A stretch of 64,000 nt of DNA, from positions 1,054,001-1,118,000 of the forward strand of contig NZ_JACSQU010000001.1 in assembly GCF_014836405.1 (NCBI RefSeq), in the 5' to 3' direction. This DNA comes from Brevundimonas guildfordensis (GTDB taxonomy: Bacteria; Pseudomonadota; Alphaproteobacteria; Caulobacterales; Caulobacteraceae). Both the position numbers and the translations under genes were made by a program. This document shows, piece by piece, positions 1-9,292 of this stretch. Numbering within the stretch: position 1 is the first letter of the stretch; each line of letters starts with the position of its first letter. Under the pieces are notes generated by a model. It was given only the letters and a program-made list of their open reading frames with translations. It was not told the DNA's origin and did not search any database.

Positions 1-9
1 CGACGGTGA

Positions 10-2142
10 TCACCGGGCAGCCCCCGTCACGGGCGGCAGCGGCTGGGCCGCGACCGGCGCTGCGGGAGCGATGACCAAAGGCTCGCCTGCGGCAGGCGCG
101 GCGGGCGGTTGGGCCTGCATATAGTCGCGCAGCAGGGCGTCGAGGCTGGGCTCGCGATCGGGGTGAACCCGCTGCTGCTCGCCGCGCATATAGCCCCAGC
201 GGTCCGCCGCCAGCCCCTGTGCGTCAGCAGACGTGCGCAGGATGGTCGGGCGCAGGAAGACCATCAGATTGGTCCGCCCCCGCTCGCGGCTGGTCGAGCG
301 GAACAGGGCGCCGACGCCCGGAAGATCGCCCAGACCGGGCACTTTGCTGATCTCCAGGCGGTCGTTCTGGTCCAGCAGGCCGCCCGCCACGGCGATGTCG
401 CCGTCATCGACGACCAGCGTCGTCTCCAACTCGCGCTTGTCGAGGATCAGGTCGTTAGCGCCGCTGGTCAGCAGGCCGTTGATGCTCGACACCTCCTGCC
501 GCAGCGTCAGGGTGATGGAGCCGCCGGCGTTGATCTGGGGCCGCACCGTCAGGCGCACCCCGATGTCCTTGCGCTCGGTCGTGGTGAAGGGGTTGGAGTT
601 GCCGTCCAGAATGGTCTGGCCGGTGGTGATCGGCACCTCCTGCCCGACCAGGAAGGTCGCCTCTTCGTTGTCCAGCGTCATGATCGACGGGGTCTGCAGC
701 AGGTTGGAGCCCGCGTCGGTCTTGGCCGCATTGATGATGAAGCCGAACAGGCCGTCGCCCCACTTGCCGCCCGCACCGCCGACGAAGCCGTTGGCGCCCA
801 GCAGGCTGTTCAGGGCCAGGTTCTGCAGCCGCTCGCGCAGAGGATCGTCCTTGTCGAGCTGACCGGCCGCCGCCCCGCCCGCGATGGGGACCAATGGCGC
901 GGCGCGGTCGGAATAGTTGGTCAGGCCGACGCCCTGTTCCCCGGCCATCAGCCATTGCACGCCCAGGTCGCGCACGGCCTTGTCGCTCAGTTCGACGACG
1001 ATGGCCTCGATCAGCACCTGCTGGCGGCGCACGTCCAGCTGGCGGATCACCTCGGTCAAAGTGCGTTGCAGGTCCGCCGGGCCGGAGATGACCAAGGCGT
1101 TCGCGCCGGGGAAGCGGGCGATGGTGGCGCGCTGGCCGGTGGCGGTCACGGAGGTCGAGCCGATCGGCCCGCTGTCGCCCTCGCCGGTCGTGGTCAGGCC
1201 GCCCTGCCCCATGCCGCTGGTCGTATTGGTCGCCCCGGCGCGGGCGGTGCGGAGACGCGGAGACGACGGCGTGGCCGCATCGGCAGGCTGGCCCACGATC
1301 TGCTGCAGGACCGGCAGCAACTGCTCGGCGTCGGCGTGCTCCAGGAACACGACGTTGACGTCCTGGCTGGCCCGCGCCCGGCCGTCCAGATCGGCGATCA
1401 GGCCGCGCACCCGCGCCAGCGCCTGGCCGTCGCCGCGCAGCACCAAGGCGTTGGAGCTTTCGACCGGCGTGATCGTCACCAGACCCGGACCGCCGGGGCC
1501 GCCCGTCACCTGTTGCAGCACGCCCGCGATCTCGCGCGCCGAGGCGTTCTCCAGCGCCACCACCTCATAGGCGGAACGGTCCACGTCGATGCGCCCCACC
1601 AGCGCCCGGATGCGCGCCAGGTTGTCGGCGAAGTCGGCCACCACCACGCTGTTGGCGCCGGGATTGGCCAGCACCTGCCCCTGCGCCCCGACCAGCGGCC
1701 GGATCGTCTCGGCGGCCGAGGCGGCGTCGATGTGGCGAAGGGTGAAGACCTCGGTCGAGAAGCGCTCGGCGCCGACGGTTGCCGGACCCTGCGCCGCGCC
1801 CTGGGCCGGACTGATGCGATAGGCGCCCGACGACGTCGGCGTCACCACCAGGCCGTTGGCTCGCAGGGTCGACAGGAAGACCTCGAACAGCTGGGTGCGG
1901 GTCAGGGGCCTCGGGCTGGACACCGTCACCGTGCCGGTCACCGCTGGATCGACGATGAAGGTGCGGCCTGTCGTGCGCGCCACATCCTGCACGAAGGCGC
2001 GGATGTCGGCGTTCTGGACGTTCAGCGTCTGACGCGCCTCCTGTGCTCCGACTTGGGCCATCACAGGTGCGGCGGCCAGCGGCTGAACCGCCAGGACGGC
2101 GGCCAGAACGCCGGTGAGCAGAGAGCGGCTGCGAGCCTTCAT
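10..2142 (-). CDS. gspD: Type II secretion system secretin GspD
   Basis: Outer-membrane secretin that forms the exit channel of the type II secretion system. The 710-residue protein has a signal peptide (about residues 1-29), an N0 domain resembling a TonB-receptor signalling domain (about 38-110), and three N1-N3 repeats with ring-building alternation. The C-terminal secretin domain carries the family motif VPGLGDLPGVGALFR near the end, followed by a short proline/alanine-rich tail. The N3 region has a long Gly/Thr/Ser-rich insertion (about 290-335), typical of GspD. Its start codon overlaps the gspC stop by four bases (ATGA), so the two are translationally coupled. The rest of the gsp operon should lie past the left edge. 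Identification is firm; assignment to T2SS rather than type IV pili rests on gspC next door. Confidence 0.93.
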   Translation of the reverse strand: MKARSRSLLTGVLAAVLAVQPLAAAPVMAQVGAQEARQTLNVQNADIRAFVQDVARTTGRTFIVDPAVTGTVTVSSPRPLTRTQLFEVFLSTLRANGLVVTPTSSGAYRISPAQGAAQGPATVGAERFSTEVFTLRHIDAASAAETIRPLVGAQGQVLANPGANSVVVADFADNLARIRALVGRIDVDRSAYEVVALENASAREIAGVLQQVTGGPGGPGLVTITPVESSNALVLRGDGQALARVRGLIADLDGRARASQDVNVVFLEHADAEQLLPVLQQIVGQPADAATPSSPRLRTARAGATNTTSGMGQGGLTTTGEGDSGPIGSTSVTATGQRATIARFPGANALVISGPADLQRTLTEVIRQLDVRRQQVLIEAIVVELSDKAVRDLGVQWLMAGEQGVGLTNYSDRAAPLVPIAGGAAAGQLDKDDPLRERLQNLALNSLLGANGFVGGAGGKWGDGLFGFIINAAKTDAGSNLLQTPSIMTLDNEEATFLVGQEVPITTGQTILDGNSNPFTTTERKDIGVRLTVRPQINAGGSITLTLRQEVSSINGLLTSGANDLILDKRELETTLVVDDGDIAVAGGLLDQNDRLEISKVPGLGDLPGVGALFRSTSRERGRTNLMVFLRPTILRTSADAQGLAADRWGYMRGEQQRVHPDREPSLDALLRDYMQAQPPAAPAAGEPLVIAPAAPVAAQPLPPVTGAAR

Positions 2143-2981
2143 GGACGCGTCCTTACGGTGGTGGAGCGGACTTGGCCGTCGCGCTCGAACTGGATCTGGG
2201 CCGAGGGAGCGTCGGCGAGCTGGCCGCGCAGGGCGGCGAGCGCCTGCGGGCTGTTCAGGGCCGTGCCGTTGACCGACAGGATGACATCGCCCGAGCGCAG
2301 GCCGGCGTTGCGAAGCTCGCCCCCGTCGCCCGAGGCGGAGACGGTCAGGCCGTTGATCCCCAGCCCCTGGATGCGCGGCCGCAGCCCCGCCTGAGCGATC
2401 AGGCGCTGAGGATCGACCACCGCCCCCTCGGCCGAGGTCGGTTCGGACGCCGCGGCTGCCGGTTGTACGGTTGTCGAAGGCGCTGCTGGCGCAACGCCGG
2501 ACGCCATGTCGGGAAAATCGAGTCGGAACGGCGCGCCGCCGCGCGACAGCATGACGTGATCAGCGGCGACCGAGGTCAGCTTAAGCCCCGGCTCCAGTTC
2601 CTCGCCTGCGCCGACCGAAACCTGGCGGCCGTCCGCCAGGCCGATGATGGCCGAGCCGCCGCCCGCACCGTCCGCGCGCACCCCGAACAGGGTCAGGCCG
2701 CCGCCATCCGACGGCGCCGCCTCGGCCCCGCCGCCGCCGTTGCGGAAGAAGGCGTCGAAGCGCGACAGCACGCCCAGGTCGATGTCCGGCAGGGGCCGCG
2801 CCTGCGGCGCTTCCGGGGTCGGCGCCGCAAACAGCCAGATCACCCGCCCGCCCTGCACCAGAAGCACAAGGATCAGCGCCGCCTCGACCGCGCGCCGCAG
2901 CGGCGGACGGCGAAGGGGCAGGCCGCCCTTGCCCAACGAAACGGCGCTCAATTTGCGAAGGCCAGCGAGCAAGGAAGACAT
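2139..2981 (-). CDS. gspC: Type II secretion system inner-membrane protein GspC
   Basis: Links the inner-membrane platform of the type II secretion system to the GspD secretin. The 280-residue protein has a short cytoplasmic N-terminus, one membrane segment (about residues 33-52), a periplasmic homology region (about 90-165) and a C-terminal PDZ-like domain (about 195-280) with the pattern AGLRSGDVILSVNGT. I chose the ATG at 2981 because it gives MSSLLAGLRK directly ahead of the membrane segment; an upstream in-frame ATG would add 45 arginine-rich residues not expected in the family. First gene of this part of the operon; it overlaps gspD by four bases. GspC proteins diverge strongly, so the call leans on architecture plus context. 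Confidence 0.88.
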   Translation of the reverse strand: MSSLLAGLRKLSAVSLGKGGLPLRRPPLRRAVEAALILVLLVQGGRVIWLFAAPTPEAPQARPLPDIDLGVLSRFDAFFRNGGGGAEAAPSDGGGLTLFGVRADGAGGGSAIIGLADGRQVSVGAGEELEPGLKLTSVAADHVMLSRGGAPFRLDFPDMASGVAPAAPSTTVQPAAAASEPTSAEGAVVDPQRLIAQAGLRPRIQGLGINGLTVSASGDGGELRNAGLRSGDVILSVNGTALNSPQALAALRGQLADAPSAQIQFERDGQVRSTTVRTRP

Positions 2982-3143
2982 CCCCCACGGCCTCTCGCGG
3001 CCGCCATGCCTCCCTAGGCGGATGCTCCGTACCCGGCCCGCTCCGAACCATGACAGCGCCGAGAATTTGTCACGACATATGAAGCGGGTTCGGATGAAAT
3101 GACGCGTAATCGTCACCCACCGCTCTCGTCAGAGGAGGCAATG

Positions 3144-3180
3144 AAAAAAGCCGGGAGACCGCTGAGGACCTCCCGGCTTG
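3144..3180 (-). terminator. Intrinsic terminator of the TonB-receptor operon
   Basis: A 9-bp perfect stem (arms 3149-3157 and 3170-3178) is followed on the minus strand by six Ts. It lies about 20 bases after the TonB-receptor stop codon and separates that operon from gspC. Confidence 0.85.
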
Positions 3181-3201
3181 ATTGTCCGGCGTTGCCGCCG
3201 C

Positions 3202-5907
3202 TTAGAAGCGGGCGGTCAGGCTGACCGAGGCGCTCTGGCCCAGGTCGTACTGGTTGATGCGGATCCGGTTGCCCTTCTCCTGATACTCCTCGAAGTCCGT
3301 CCCGAGCAGGTTGCGCAGCTCCAGGGCGAAGCCCAGGTCGCGGCCCTTCACGGTGAAGTCCTTGCGATAGACGAAGTCGAGGAAGGCCCCCGGCTCCTGC
3401 AGGTAATCCGGCTCGCGCGCCGTGCCGACGCCTGCGCCGCGTGCGGTGATCCGCTCCGAGACGTAGTTCAGGATGAAGGTCGCCTGCGAGCGGGCCGTGT
3501 CGTCTTCCCAGCCCAGTTGCAGATTGGCGACGTGTTCCGACTGGCCTTGCAGACGGCTGCCGTCCTGAATAAAGAAGGCCGCCTGTTCGGGACGTCCGCC
3601 GCCGCCCAGGGTGATGACGGTGTCGCCCTCGCCCACCGAGACGTCAGAGTCTGACCAGGTGTAGTTGGCCTGCACCAGCCAGCGCTTGTTGGAGATGAAG
3701 GACGGCTGGTCGGCGAACTCGAAGTATTTCTTCACCTCGACCTCGACGCCCATGACCGTCGCTTCCGGCGCGTTCAGGAAGGTCTGCTGCCGCTGGTTGC
3801 CGACGTCGACGATCACCGCCTCGACCGGCTTGTCCAGCTTCTTGTAGAAGACGCCCGCCGTCACGAACTGCTGGCGGCCGAAATACCATTCCCAGCGCGC
3901 GTCCAGGTTCAGGATTTCGGTGTCGGTCAGATACGGGTTGCCGATGAAGACGCGGTCGCTTTCCGGGTCCGTATAGGCCTGGGGCGCCAGCTCGCGGAAC
4001 TGCGGACGGCCGATGGTCTTCGACGCGCCGAAGCGCAGCTGCTGGTCTTCGGTGAAGTTCCACGTCGCCGTGAACGACGGCAGCCAGTACTGCTCCTCGA
4101 TCTCCGTCGCGTCATAGGACGTCGTGCCGCCGAACAGGTCGCGCGGGGTCACGCTCTGCTGGCCGTCCTCGAAGCGGACGCCGAAGGTGGTGCGCACGGT
4201 CGGCACGAACTCGGCGTCGACCATGGCGTAAACCGCGTTGACCTTCATGTCGGCGTCGTAGGCGTTGGCGCCGTTCGAGCCGGCGATCTCACGCAGCTGC
4301 AGGGTCCACGGATTGATGTTGAAGTCCGAGAACAGATAGTCGATCCGCGAGTGCCGCTGGCTGTCGGTCAGGCCGTTGACGGCCTCGAACTGCAGGTCGT
4401 GACGCTCGGCCGAGCGGGTGTTGTCCAGGGTCGAGGCGCCGACGCTGATGGTCGCCTCGCGGCCCGCCGCCATCGGCAGCTTGTAGGCCAGGTCCACGCC
4501 GCCGGACCAGACTTCGTCGTCCAGTTCACTGAACGAGATCTGATTGCCCTGGACGTTGTGGATGAAGCGGTCCTGAGCGTCCACGCCGTACTGGAAGCGC
4601 GATTCATAAGGGGCGTCGCGCGACGTCGTGGCGTAGGCCGCACGCCAGTCCAGCTTCCACTCGCCGTCGGCGCCGAAGTAGTGCTCGCCGGCCAACTGGC
4701 TGGTGAACAGCTGGCGCACGAACCACTCGGTGTAATCGTTGCGGATCACGCTGCCGCCGGCGTCAAAGTCCGGCCCGGCCGAGGTGCGCGCGCGCTTGGT
4801 CGTGGTGCGAACGTAGAGGTTGGTCCACTTCACCTCATGATCGTCGGTCGTCAGCGACAGACCGCCCAGGAAGTTCAGGCGCACGTCGTTCTGGTTCGAC
4901 TCGACGTCGAAGGTCGACACCGGCACCAGGTCGTCGCCCTGGAACTGGCCCTCTTCCTGGATCGCCTGACGGGTGCGCCAGGAGTTGTCGTAGCCGGCGA
5001 CGGCGATGACGCCCAGGTCGCCGATCTCGGTCGGCGTACGGAAGCCGCCCGCCAGTTCCAGGCTTCCGTCGACCGGCGTCTGCTGGCGCTGCATCAGGCG
5101 CAGCGGCGCATTGACCAGCGAACGGCCCATGGCCTGCACTTCAGAGGCCGAGAAGTTGGCCAGGTTGATCTGCTTGCCGAGGCGGAAGGCCTGGGCGATC
5201 TGGCCCGGAACCTTGCGCGTCTCGTCGTCGAAGCCGGTCCAGTCGGTGTCCGAGCCGTAGTAGACCAGATTGTCGCGCGCGGTGGTCTCGGTGTTGCCGC
5301 CGACGCCGACCTTGAAGGTCAGGAAGGGATCGGCCGGGGCGTCTACGGTGCGCAGGTCGATGACCCCGCCGCCGAACTCGCCGGGATAGTTGGGGGAATA
5401 GGACTTCTGAACCGTCACGCCCGCCAGGATGCTGGAGGGGAACAGGTCCAGCGGCACCACGCGCTGCAGGGGCTCGGGGCTGGGCAACGGCGAGCCGTTC
5501 AGCAGGGCCGAGGAATAGCGCTCGCCGAGGCCGCGCACATAGACGAAGCGGCCATCGACGATCGACAGGCCGGTCACGCGGGTCAGGGCGGCCGCGGCGG
5601 TGGAATCGCCGGTGCGTTGCAGGTCCTCGGAGGTCAGGAAAGCAGCCACTTCGGCGCTCTGGCGATTCTCCTGCGGGATGTTGCGGCCCAGAACGACGAT
5701 GTCGCCCAGCTGGGTGGCCGGGGTTTGCGACACCTGATCCGGGCTCTCCGGATCGGCGGGCAGTTCAGTGCTCAACGCCACGGCGGCGGCGGGGGCGGCC
5801 GTCTGTGCGACAGCCTGGGCGAGCGCGAGGCTGGGCGCGCCGAATGCGGCGACGAGGGCGCTGCTGGCCAGCAGCACCCCGTTACGGGTCAGGGTCTTGT
5901 TCTTCAT
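3202..5907 (-). CDS. TonB-dependent outer-membrane receptor
   Basis: TonB-gated outer-membrane transporter; substrate unknown. The 901-residue protein has a signal peptide ending near ALAQA (about residue 31), a plug domain (about 60-190) with the motif FVYVRGLGERYSSALLNG and PGEFGGG, and a long beta-barrel ending in a C-terminal phenylalanine (SLTARF), the usual outer-membrane insertion signal. The ATG at 5907 starts the signal peptide; the longer reading frame upstream translates the intergenic spacer. It follows the beta-helix lipoprotein gene by 89 bases on the same strand, so the two are probably one operon, a pairing that suggests the lipoprotein is a surface partner. No ferric-siderophore or cobalamin signature is evident. 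Confidence 0.9.
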   Translation of the reverse strand: MKNKTLTRNGVLLASSALVAAFGAPSLALAQAVAQTAAPAAAVALSTELPADPESPDQVSQTPATQLGDIVVLGRNIPQENRQSAEVAAFLTSEDLQRTGDSTAAAALTRVTGLSIVDGRFVYVRGLGERYSSALLNGSPLPSPEPLQRVVPLDLFPSSILAGVTVQKSYSPNYPGEFGGGVIDLRTVDAPADPFLTFKVGVGGNTETTARDNLVYYGSDTDWTGFDDETRKVPGQIAQAFRLGKQINLANFSASEVQAMGRSLVNAPLRLMQRQQTPVDGSLELAGGFRTPTEIGDLGVIAVAGYDNSWRTRQAIQEEGQFQGDDLVPVSTFDVESNQNDVRLNFLGGLSLTTDDHEVKWTNLYVRTTTKRARTSAGPDFDAGGSVIRNDYTEWFVRQLFTSQLAGEHYFGADGEWKLDWRAAYATTSRDAPYESRFQYGVDAQDRFIHNVQGNQISFSELDDEVWSGGVDLAYKLPMAAGREATISVGASTLDNTRSAERHDLQFEAVNGLTDSQRHSRIDYLFSDFNINPWTLQLREIAGSNGANAYDADMKVNAVYAMVDAEFVPTVRTTFGVRFEDGQQSVTPRDLFGGTTSYDATEIEEQYWLPSFTATWNFTEDQQLRFGASKTIGRPQFRELAPQAYTDPESDRVFIGNPYLTDTEILNLDARWEWYFGRQQFVTAGVFYKKLDKPVEAVIVDVGNQRQQTFLNAPEATVMGVEVEVKKYFEFADQPSFISNKRWLVQANYTWSDSDVSVGEGDTVITLGGGGRPEQAAFFIQDGSRLQGQSEHVANLQLGWEDDTARSQATFILNYVSERITARGAGVGTAREPDYLQEPGAFLDFVYRKDFTVKGRDLGFALELRNLLGTDFEEYQEKGNRIRINQYDLGQSASVSLTARF

Positions 5908-5996
5908 GTTCGGCTGCCTTGCGAAGGTCGAGAGAGGCTGGACGCTCAATGGGTCGGCGGCGGCCCTTTCGGACCGCCGCCTCGCCAGAGGGTTCA

Positions 5997-7505
5997 TCAG
6001 CACTTCAGGTTGGCCGTCAGGCCGCAGGTCCAGCCCTGCCACCAGGTGTCCGAAGCGTTCTTCACGGCGCCGATGTAGTCGGTGTCGGTGAAGGCGGCGT
6101 GGACGCTCGAGGCCTTGACCGGGGTCACGGCGGTCTCGTTGGCGCCGTTGATGAAGGTCAGGGTCTGGTTGGTGATGGTGACGCCCGAGGTCGGGGCGGC
6201 CAGGGTCGAGGTCCCCTTGACCGTGTTGTTCGAACCGGCCGTGAAGATCGGCTCCGAACGAGCGGCGCCGCTGGCGCGGTAGGAGATGCCGCAGGACATG
6301 AAGACCGAGTTGAACACCGGGTTCACGCTGGCGGTGTCGGCGTCGGCGATGTCCAGGCACCCGGACAGCGAGCCGGACACGCTGGTGAAGACCGAGTTGA
6401 CCACGGTCGCCTTCGTGCCCGTGTCGAAGTGGGCGACAGTGTGGGCGTCGGTCGGCGAATTGCGGCCCACCAGCGTCCAGTTGGCGATCTTCGGCTGCGA
6501 GTTGTAGCGCTGGGCCAGCGGCGTCGAGGCCGGAGCGGCCGAAAACTCGAAGCCCGCCGAGCGGCTGGTCGCGTTCGGGGCGCGCTGGGTCACGATGCCG
6601 AACTGGGCGCCGCCGCGCCAGCCGGTGTCGGTGTCGAAGGCGTCGTCGTCAGCGCCGTTGATGACGATGTGCTTCAGGTTGACGTTGCCGCCGAAGATTT
6701 CGATGCCGTCGTCCGACGAATTGAAGGACTGGACGTATTCGATGGTGGTGCCGGCGCCGACGCCCGCCAAGGTGAGGGCCTGCAGCTCGTTGCCCGTCGA
6801 GATTTCAAAGCCCGAGTAGCGGATCTGGACGTAACGCAGACGGCCCGAGTTGTCGTTGGCGTTGCCGCCGCCGTAGAAGGCGTTGGTGCCTTCGACCTGG
6901 CCGGTGCAGGTGACCGGGGCGGTCAGCTGGCAGTTGGCTTGCGGCGCGCGGCCGGCGATGACGATGCCGCCCCACTGGCCGTGCGAGTTCTCGTTGGTCG
7001 TGCCTTCGACGTTCTGGCGGCTGGTGAAGATGATCGGCTGGGCGGCCGTGCCCTCGGCGTAGATCTGCGAGCCGCGGTTGACCAGCAGATAGTCGCCGCC
7101 GCCCGAGGCGAAGATGGTCACGCCCGGCTCGACCGTCAGAATGCCTTGCGTGCCGGAGTTGGCCGAGGCGTCGACGCCCCCGTCCGTGCCCACCGCCGTG
7201 CGGCCCGAGATCGAATAGATGGTGCCGGCGCGCAGCGGCACCGTCAGCGAGCCGTTGATCTGCTGCGGCAGCTGGCAGTTGCGCAGGGTGTTGTTGGCGA
7301 TGGTGCCGACGTTAGCGAAGCCGGTCGGGCAATCCGCCGCCGCCTGGCCCGTACCCGGCGTGCCCGGACCGCCGGGGTTGCCGCCGCCGCCATTGCCGAA
7401 ATCGCCTTCGCCCGGCGAGGCCACCTCGGCGGAGCCGCCGCAGGCCGCCAAGGCCAGGGTGCTGGCCGCCACCACGAGCAGGGTCTTGAAGCTGCTGTTC
7501 ATCAT
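5997..7505 (-). CDS. Beta-helix lipoprotein paired with a TonB receptor
   Basis: Function unknown. The 502-residue protein begins with a lipoprotein signal peptide whose lipobox is LAAC (Cys about residue 22), followed by a Gly/Pro-rich linker (about 25-52). The rest is rich in short Asn/Gly/Thr strands (for example LTVEPGVTIFASGG and PIIFTSRQN) that look like a right-handed parallel beta-helix, plus patterns resembling surface carbohydrate-binding or adhesin helices. Several cysteines in the second half (QANCQL, TCTGQ, SGCLD, SCGIS, and the C-terminal pair) may form disulfides. First gene of a probable operon with the TonB receptor. Two adjacent ATGs (7505 and 7502) are possible starts; both keep the lipobox. 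No catalytic motif recognised. Confidence 0.75.
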   Translation of the reverse strand: MMNSSFKTLLVVAASTLALAACGGSAEVASPGEGDFGNGGGGNPGGPGTPGTGQAAADCPTGFANVGTIANNTLRNCQLPQQINGSLTVPLRAGTIYSISGRTAVGTDGGVDASANSGTQGILTVEPGVTIFASGGGDYLLVNRGSQIYAEGTAAQPIIFTSRQNVEGTTNENSHGQWGGIVIAGRAPQANCQLTAPVTCTGQVEGTNAFYGGGNANDNSGRLRYVQIRYSGFEISTGNELQALTLAGVGAGTTIEYVQSFNSSDDGIEIFGGNVNLKHIVINGADDDAFDTDTGWRGGAQFGIVTQRAPNATSRSAGFEFSAAPASTPLAQRYNSQPKIANWTLVGRNSPTDAHTVAHFDTGTKATVVNSVFTSVSGSLSGCLDIADADTASVNPVFNSVFMSCGISYRASGAARSEPIFTAGSNNTVKGTSTLAAPTSGVTITNQTLTFINGANETAVTPVKASSVHAAFTDTDYIGAVKNASDTWWQGWTCGLTANLKC

Positions 7506-7801
7506 CGTTCCACCGGTTGGGTCAAATAGCTGCGGCGGGAGACGGTCTTTGCCGACGGATGACGTCGACGCCCCTCCTGCCCGGCGGCGAGGGATAGCGA
7601 AAAGCGGGGCAGAAGCTTGCGCAAGGCGGTGACGGATCAGCCTCGGTTTCGTGCCGTTTCAGCGCAGAAATCGTGACGAGAATTCCGCCTTCGGATCAGA
7701 AATTCGGGCCGCAGGTCCGACAGAGCCGCCACGGACCCTTGTAATGGCCGCCTATCCACAGCAAACCCCCTGCCATTACGCACTCCCAGATAGGATCCAC
7801 G
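7506..7801. other. Divergent intergenic region, lipoprotein/permease
   Basis: About 296 bases between divergent genes. No convincing small gene. A GGTGGA-like ribosome site precedes the lipoprotein gene. The side near the permease carries the inverted repeat listed separately. Promoters for both genes must lie here but I could not place them with confidence. Confidence 0.5.
7741..7779. promoter_or_regulatory. Inverted repeat upstream of the amino-acid permease
   Basis: GTAATGGC (7741-7748) and GCCATTAC (7772-7779) are perfect 8-base inverted repeats separated by 23 bases. The second arm ends 22 bases before the permease ATG. Could be an operator for a dimeric regulator or a leader hairpin; no known site is recognised. 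Confidence 0.3.
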
Positions 7802-9217
7802 ATGGGCGGCCCCGACGCGCAACCGCGCTCCAACGCAGACTCAGGCGGCCAGAGCCTCGCGCGAAACCTCAGTTGGCCGCATCTGTTGGCCATGGGCGTG
7901 GGCGCGATCGTCGGCACAGGCATCCTGACGCTGATCGGCATTGGTGCGGACAAGGCGGGCCCCGCCGTCCTGCTGTCGTTCCTGATCGCCGGCTTCGTCT
8001 GCGCCTGCGCCGCCATGTGCTACGCCGAAATGGCCAGCACGGTGACGGCTTCGGGCAGCGCCTATACCTACTCCCGCGTCGTACTGGGCCAGGCCGCCGG
8101 ATGGATCATCGGCTGGAGCCTGATCCTGGAATACAGCCTGGTGGTCAGCGCCGTAGCTGTCAGCTGGGCTGGCTACGCCGCGCCCCTGTTGCGCGACTGG
8201 CTGGGCCTGCCGATGGCCCTGATGCAAGGACCGCATGCTGGCGGGATCGCCAACATTCCCGCGTTGTTCATCATTGTGGCGGTGGGGGCCCTGCTCCTGA
8301 CGGGCGCCAAGAAGAGCGCCACGCTGAACCTGCTGCTGGTGGCGGTGAAGCTGTCGGCGCTGGCCTTGTTCGTCTGGGCCGCCCTGCCCCATTTCAACGC
8401 CGCCAACCTGGAGCCCTTCAGCCCGTACGGCTTCGCTCGCCAAATGGGACCGGATGGCGTCGAGCGCGGCGTCATGGCGGCGGCGGCCATCATCTTCTCG
8501 GCCTTCTACGGCTTCGACGCCATCGCCACGGCGGCCGAGGAGACGCGCAATCCCAAGCGCGACCTGGCCATCGGCATCGTCGGCTCCATGCTGGCCTGTG
8601 CGGCGATCTACACCATCATCGCCACCGTAGCCCTGGGCGCGACGCCCTTCACCCGCTTCGCCAACAGCCCCGAGCCGCTGGCCCTGATCCTGCGCGAAAT
8701 CAACCAGCCCGGCGCGGCTCACTTCCTGGCGGTTACGGCGGTGCTGACGCTGCCGACGGTGATCCTGGCCTTCTTCTACGGCCAAAGCCGCATCTTCTTC
8801 GTCATGGCGCGCGACGGACTGCTGCCGCGTGGTCTGGCTCGCGTGTCCAAGGGCGGCGCCCCGGTCCGGATCACCGTCTTCACCGCCTGCGTGGTCGGGA
8901 CGATCGCCTTGTTCTTCCCATTGGAAGAGATCGTGGCCCTGGCCAACGCCGGCACCCTGGTGGCGTTCAGCGCCGTGGCCCTGTGCATGCTGATCCTGCG
9001 GCGCCGCTCGCCGGACATGCCGCGCGGCTTCCGCACGCCCCTGGGCTGGATCGTCGGCCCGATCGCCATCGCAGGTTGCCTGTATCTGTTGGCCAGCCTG
9101 CCGCAGAGTACGCAGATCTGGTTCGTGATCTGGAACGTGGTCGGCCTGGGCGTCTACTTCGTTTACGGGCGCAAGCGGGCAGCGAAAGCGGCCCAGGGCG
9201 ACGTCACGGAAAGCTGA
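7802..9217 (+). CDS. APC-family amino-acid permease
   Basis: Inner-membrane secondary transporter of the amino acid-polyamine-organocation superfamily, closest in style to bacterial cationic-amino-acid-transporter-like permeases. The 471-residue protein is almost all membrane helices (12-14 predictable by eye). Helix 1 carries the broken-helix motif GVGAIVGTGIL, which in this fold contacts the substrate carboxyl group, and FSAFYGFDAIATAAEETRNP in mid-protein is a second family hallmark. The start at 7802 has only a weak upstream GGA. Monocistronic, with a strong terminator just after it. Substrate specificity cannot be read from sequence. Confidence 0.88.
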   Translation: MGGPDAQPRSNADSGGQSLARNLSWPHLLAMGVGAIVGTGILTLIGIGADKAGPAVLLSFLIAGFVCACAAMCYAEMASTVTASGSAYTYSRVVLGQAAGWIIGWSLILEYSLVVSAVAVSWAGYAAPLLRDWLGLPMALMQGPHAGGIANIPALFIIVAVGALLLTGAKKSATLNLLLVAVKLSALALFVWAALPHFNAANLEPFSPYGFARQMGPDGVERGVMAAAAIIFSAFYGFDAIATAAEETRNPKRDLAIGIVGSMLACAAIYTIIATVALGATPFTRFANSPEPLALILREINQPGAAHFLAVTAVLTLPTVILAFFYGQSRIFFVMARDGLLPRGLARVSKGGAPVRITVFTACVVGTIALFFPLEEIVALANAGTLVAFSAVALCMLILRRRSPDMPRGFRTPLGWIVGPIAIAGCLYLLASLPQSTQIWFVIWNVVGLGVYFVYGRKRAAKAAQGDVTES

Positions 9218-9236
9218 ACCGACGGCTTTCGCCGAA

Positions 9237-9271
9237 CAAAAAGGCCGCCCGAGCGAATCGGGCGGCCTTTT
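9237..9271. terminator. Bidirectional terminator, permease / M14 peptidase
   Basis: A 12-bp perfect stem (9241-9252 and 9258-9269) sits between convergent genes. T-runs on both strands suit both the permease and the M14 peptidase. The loop region contains AGCGAA, close to the AGCGAT loop seen in other terminators here. Confidence 0.85.
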
Positions 9272-9292
9272 CATTTGCATCTGTGCGGAGGC

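Noticed and set aside
109-2394. 761-residue plus-strand frame
   Set aside because: Antisense to gspD and gspC with low-complexity Gln/Arg/His/Gly composition and no ribosome site.
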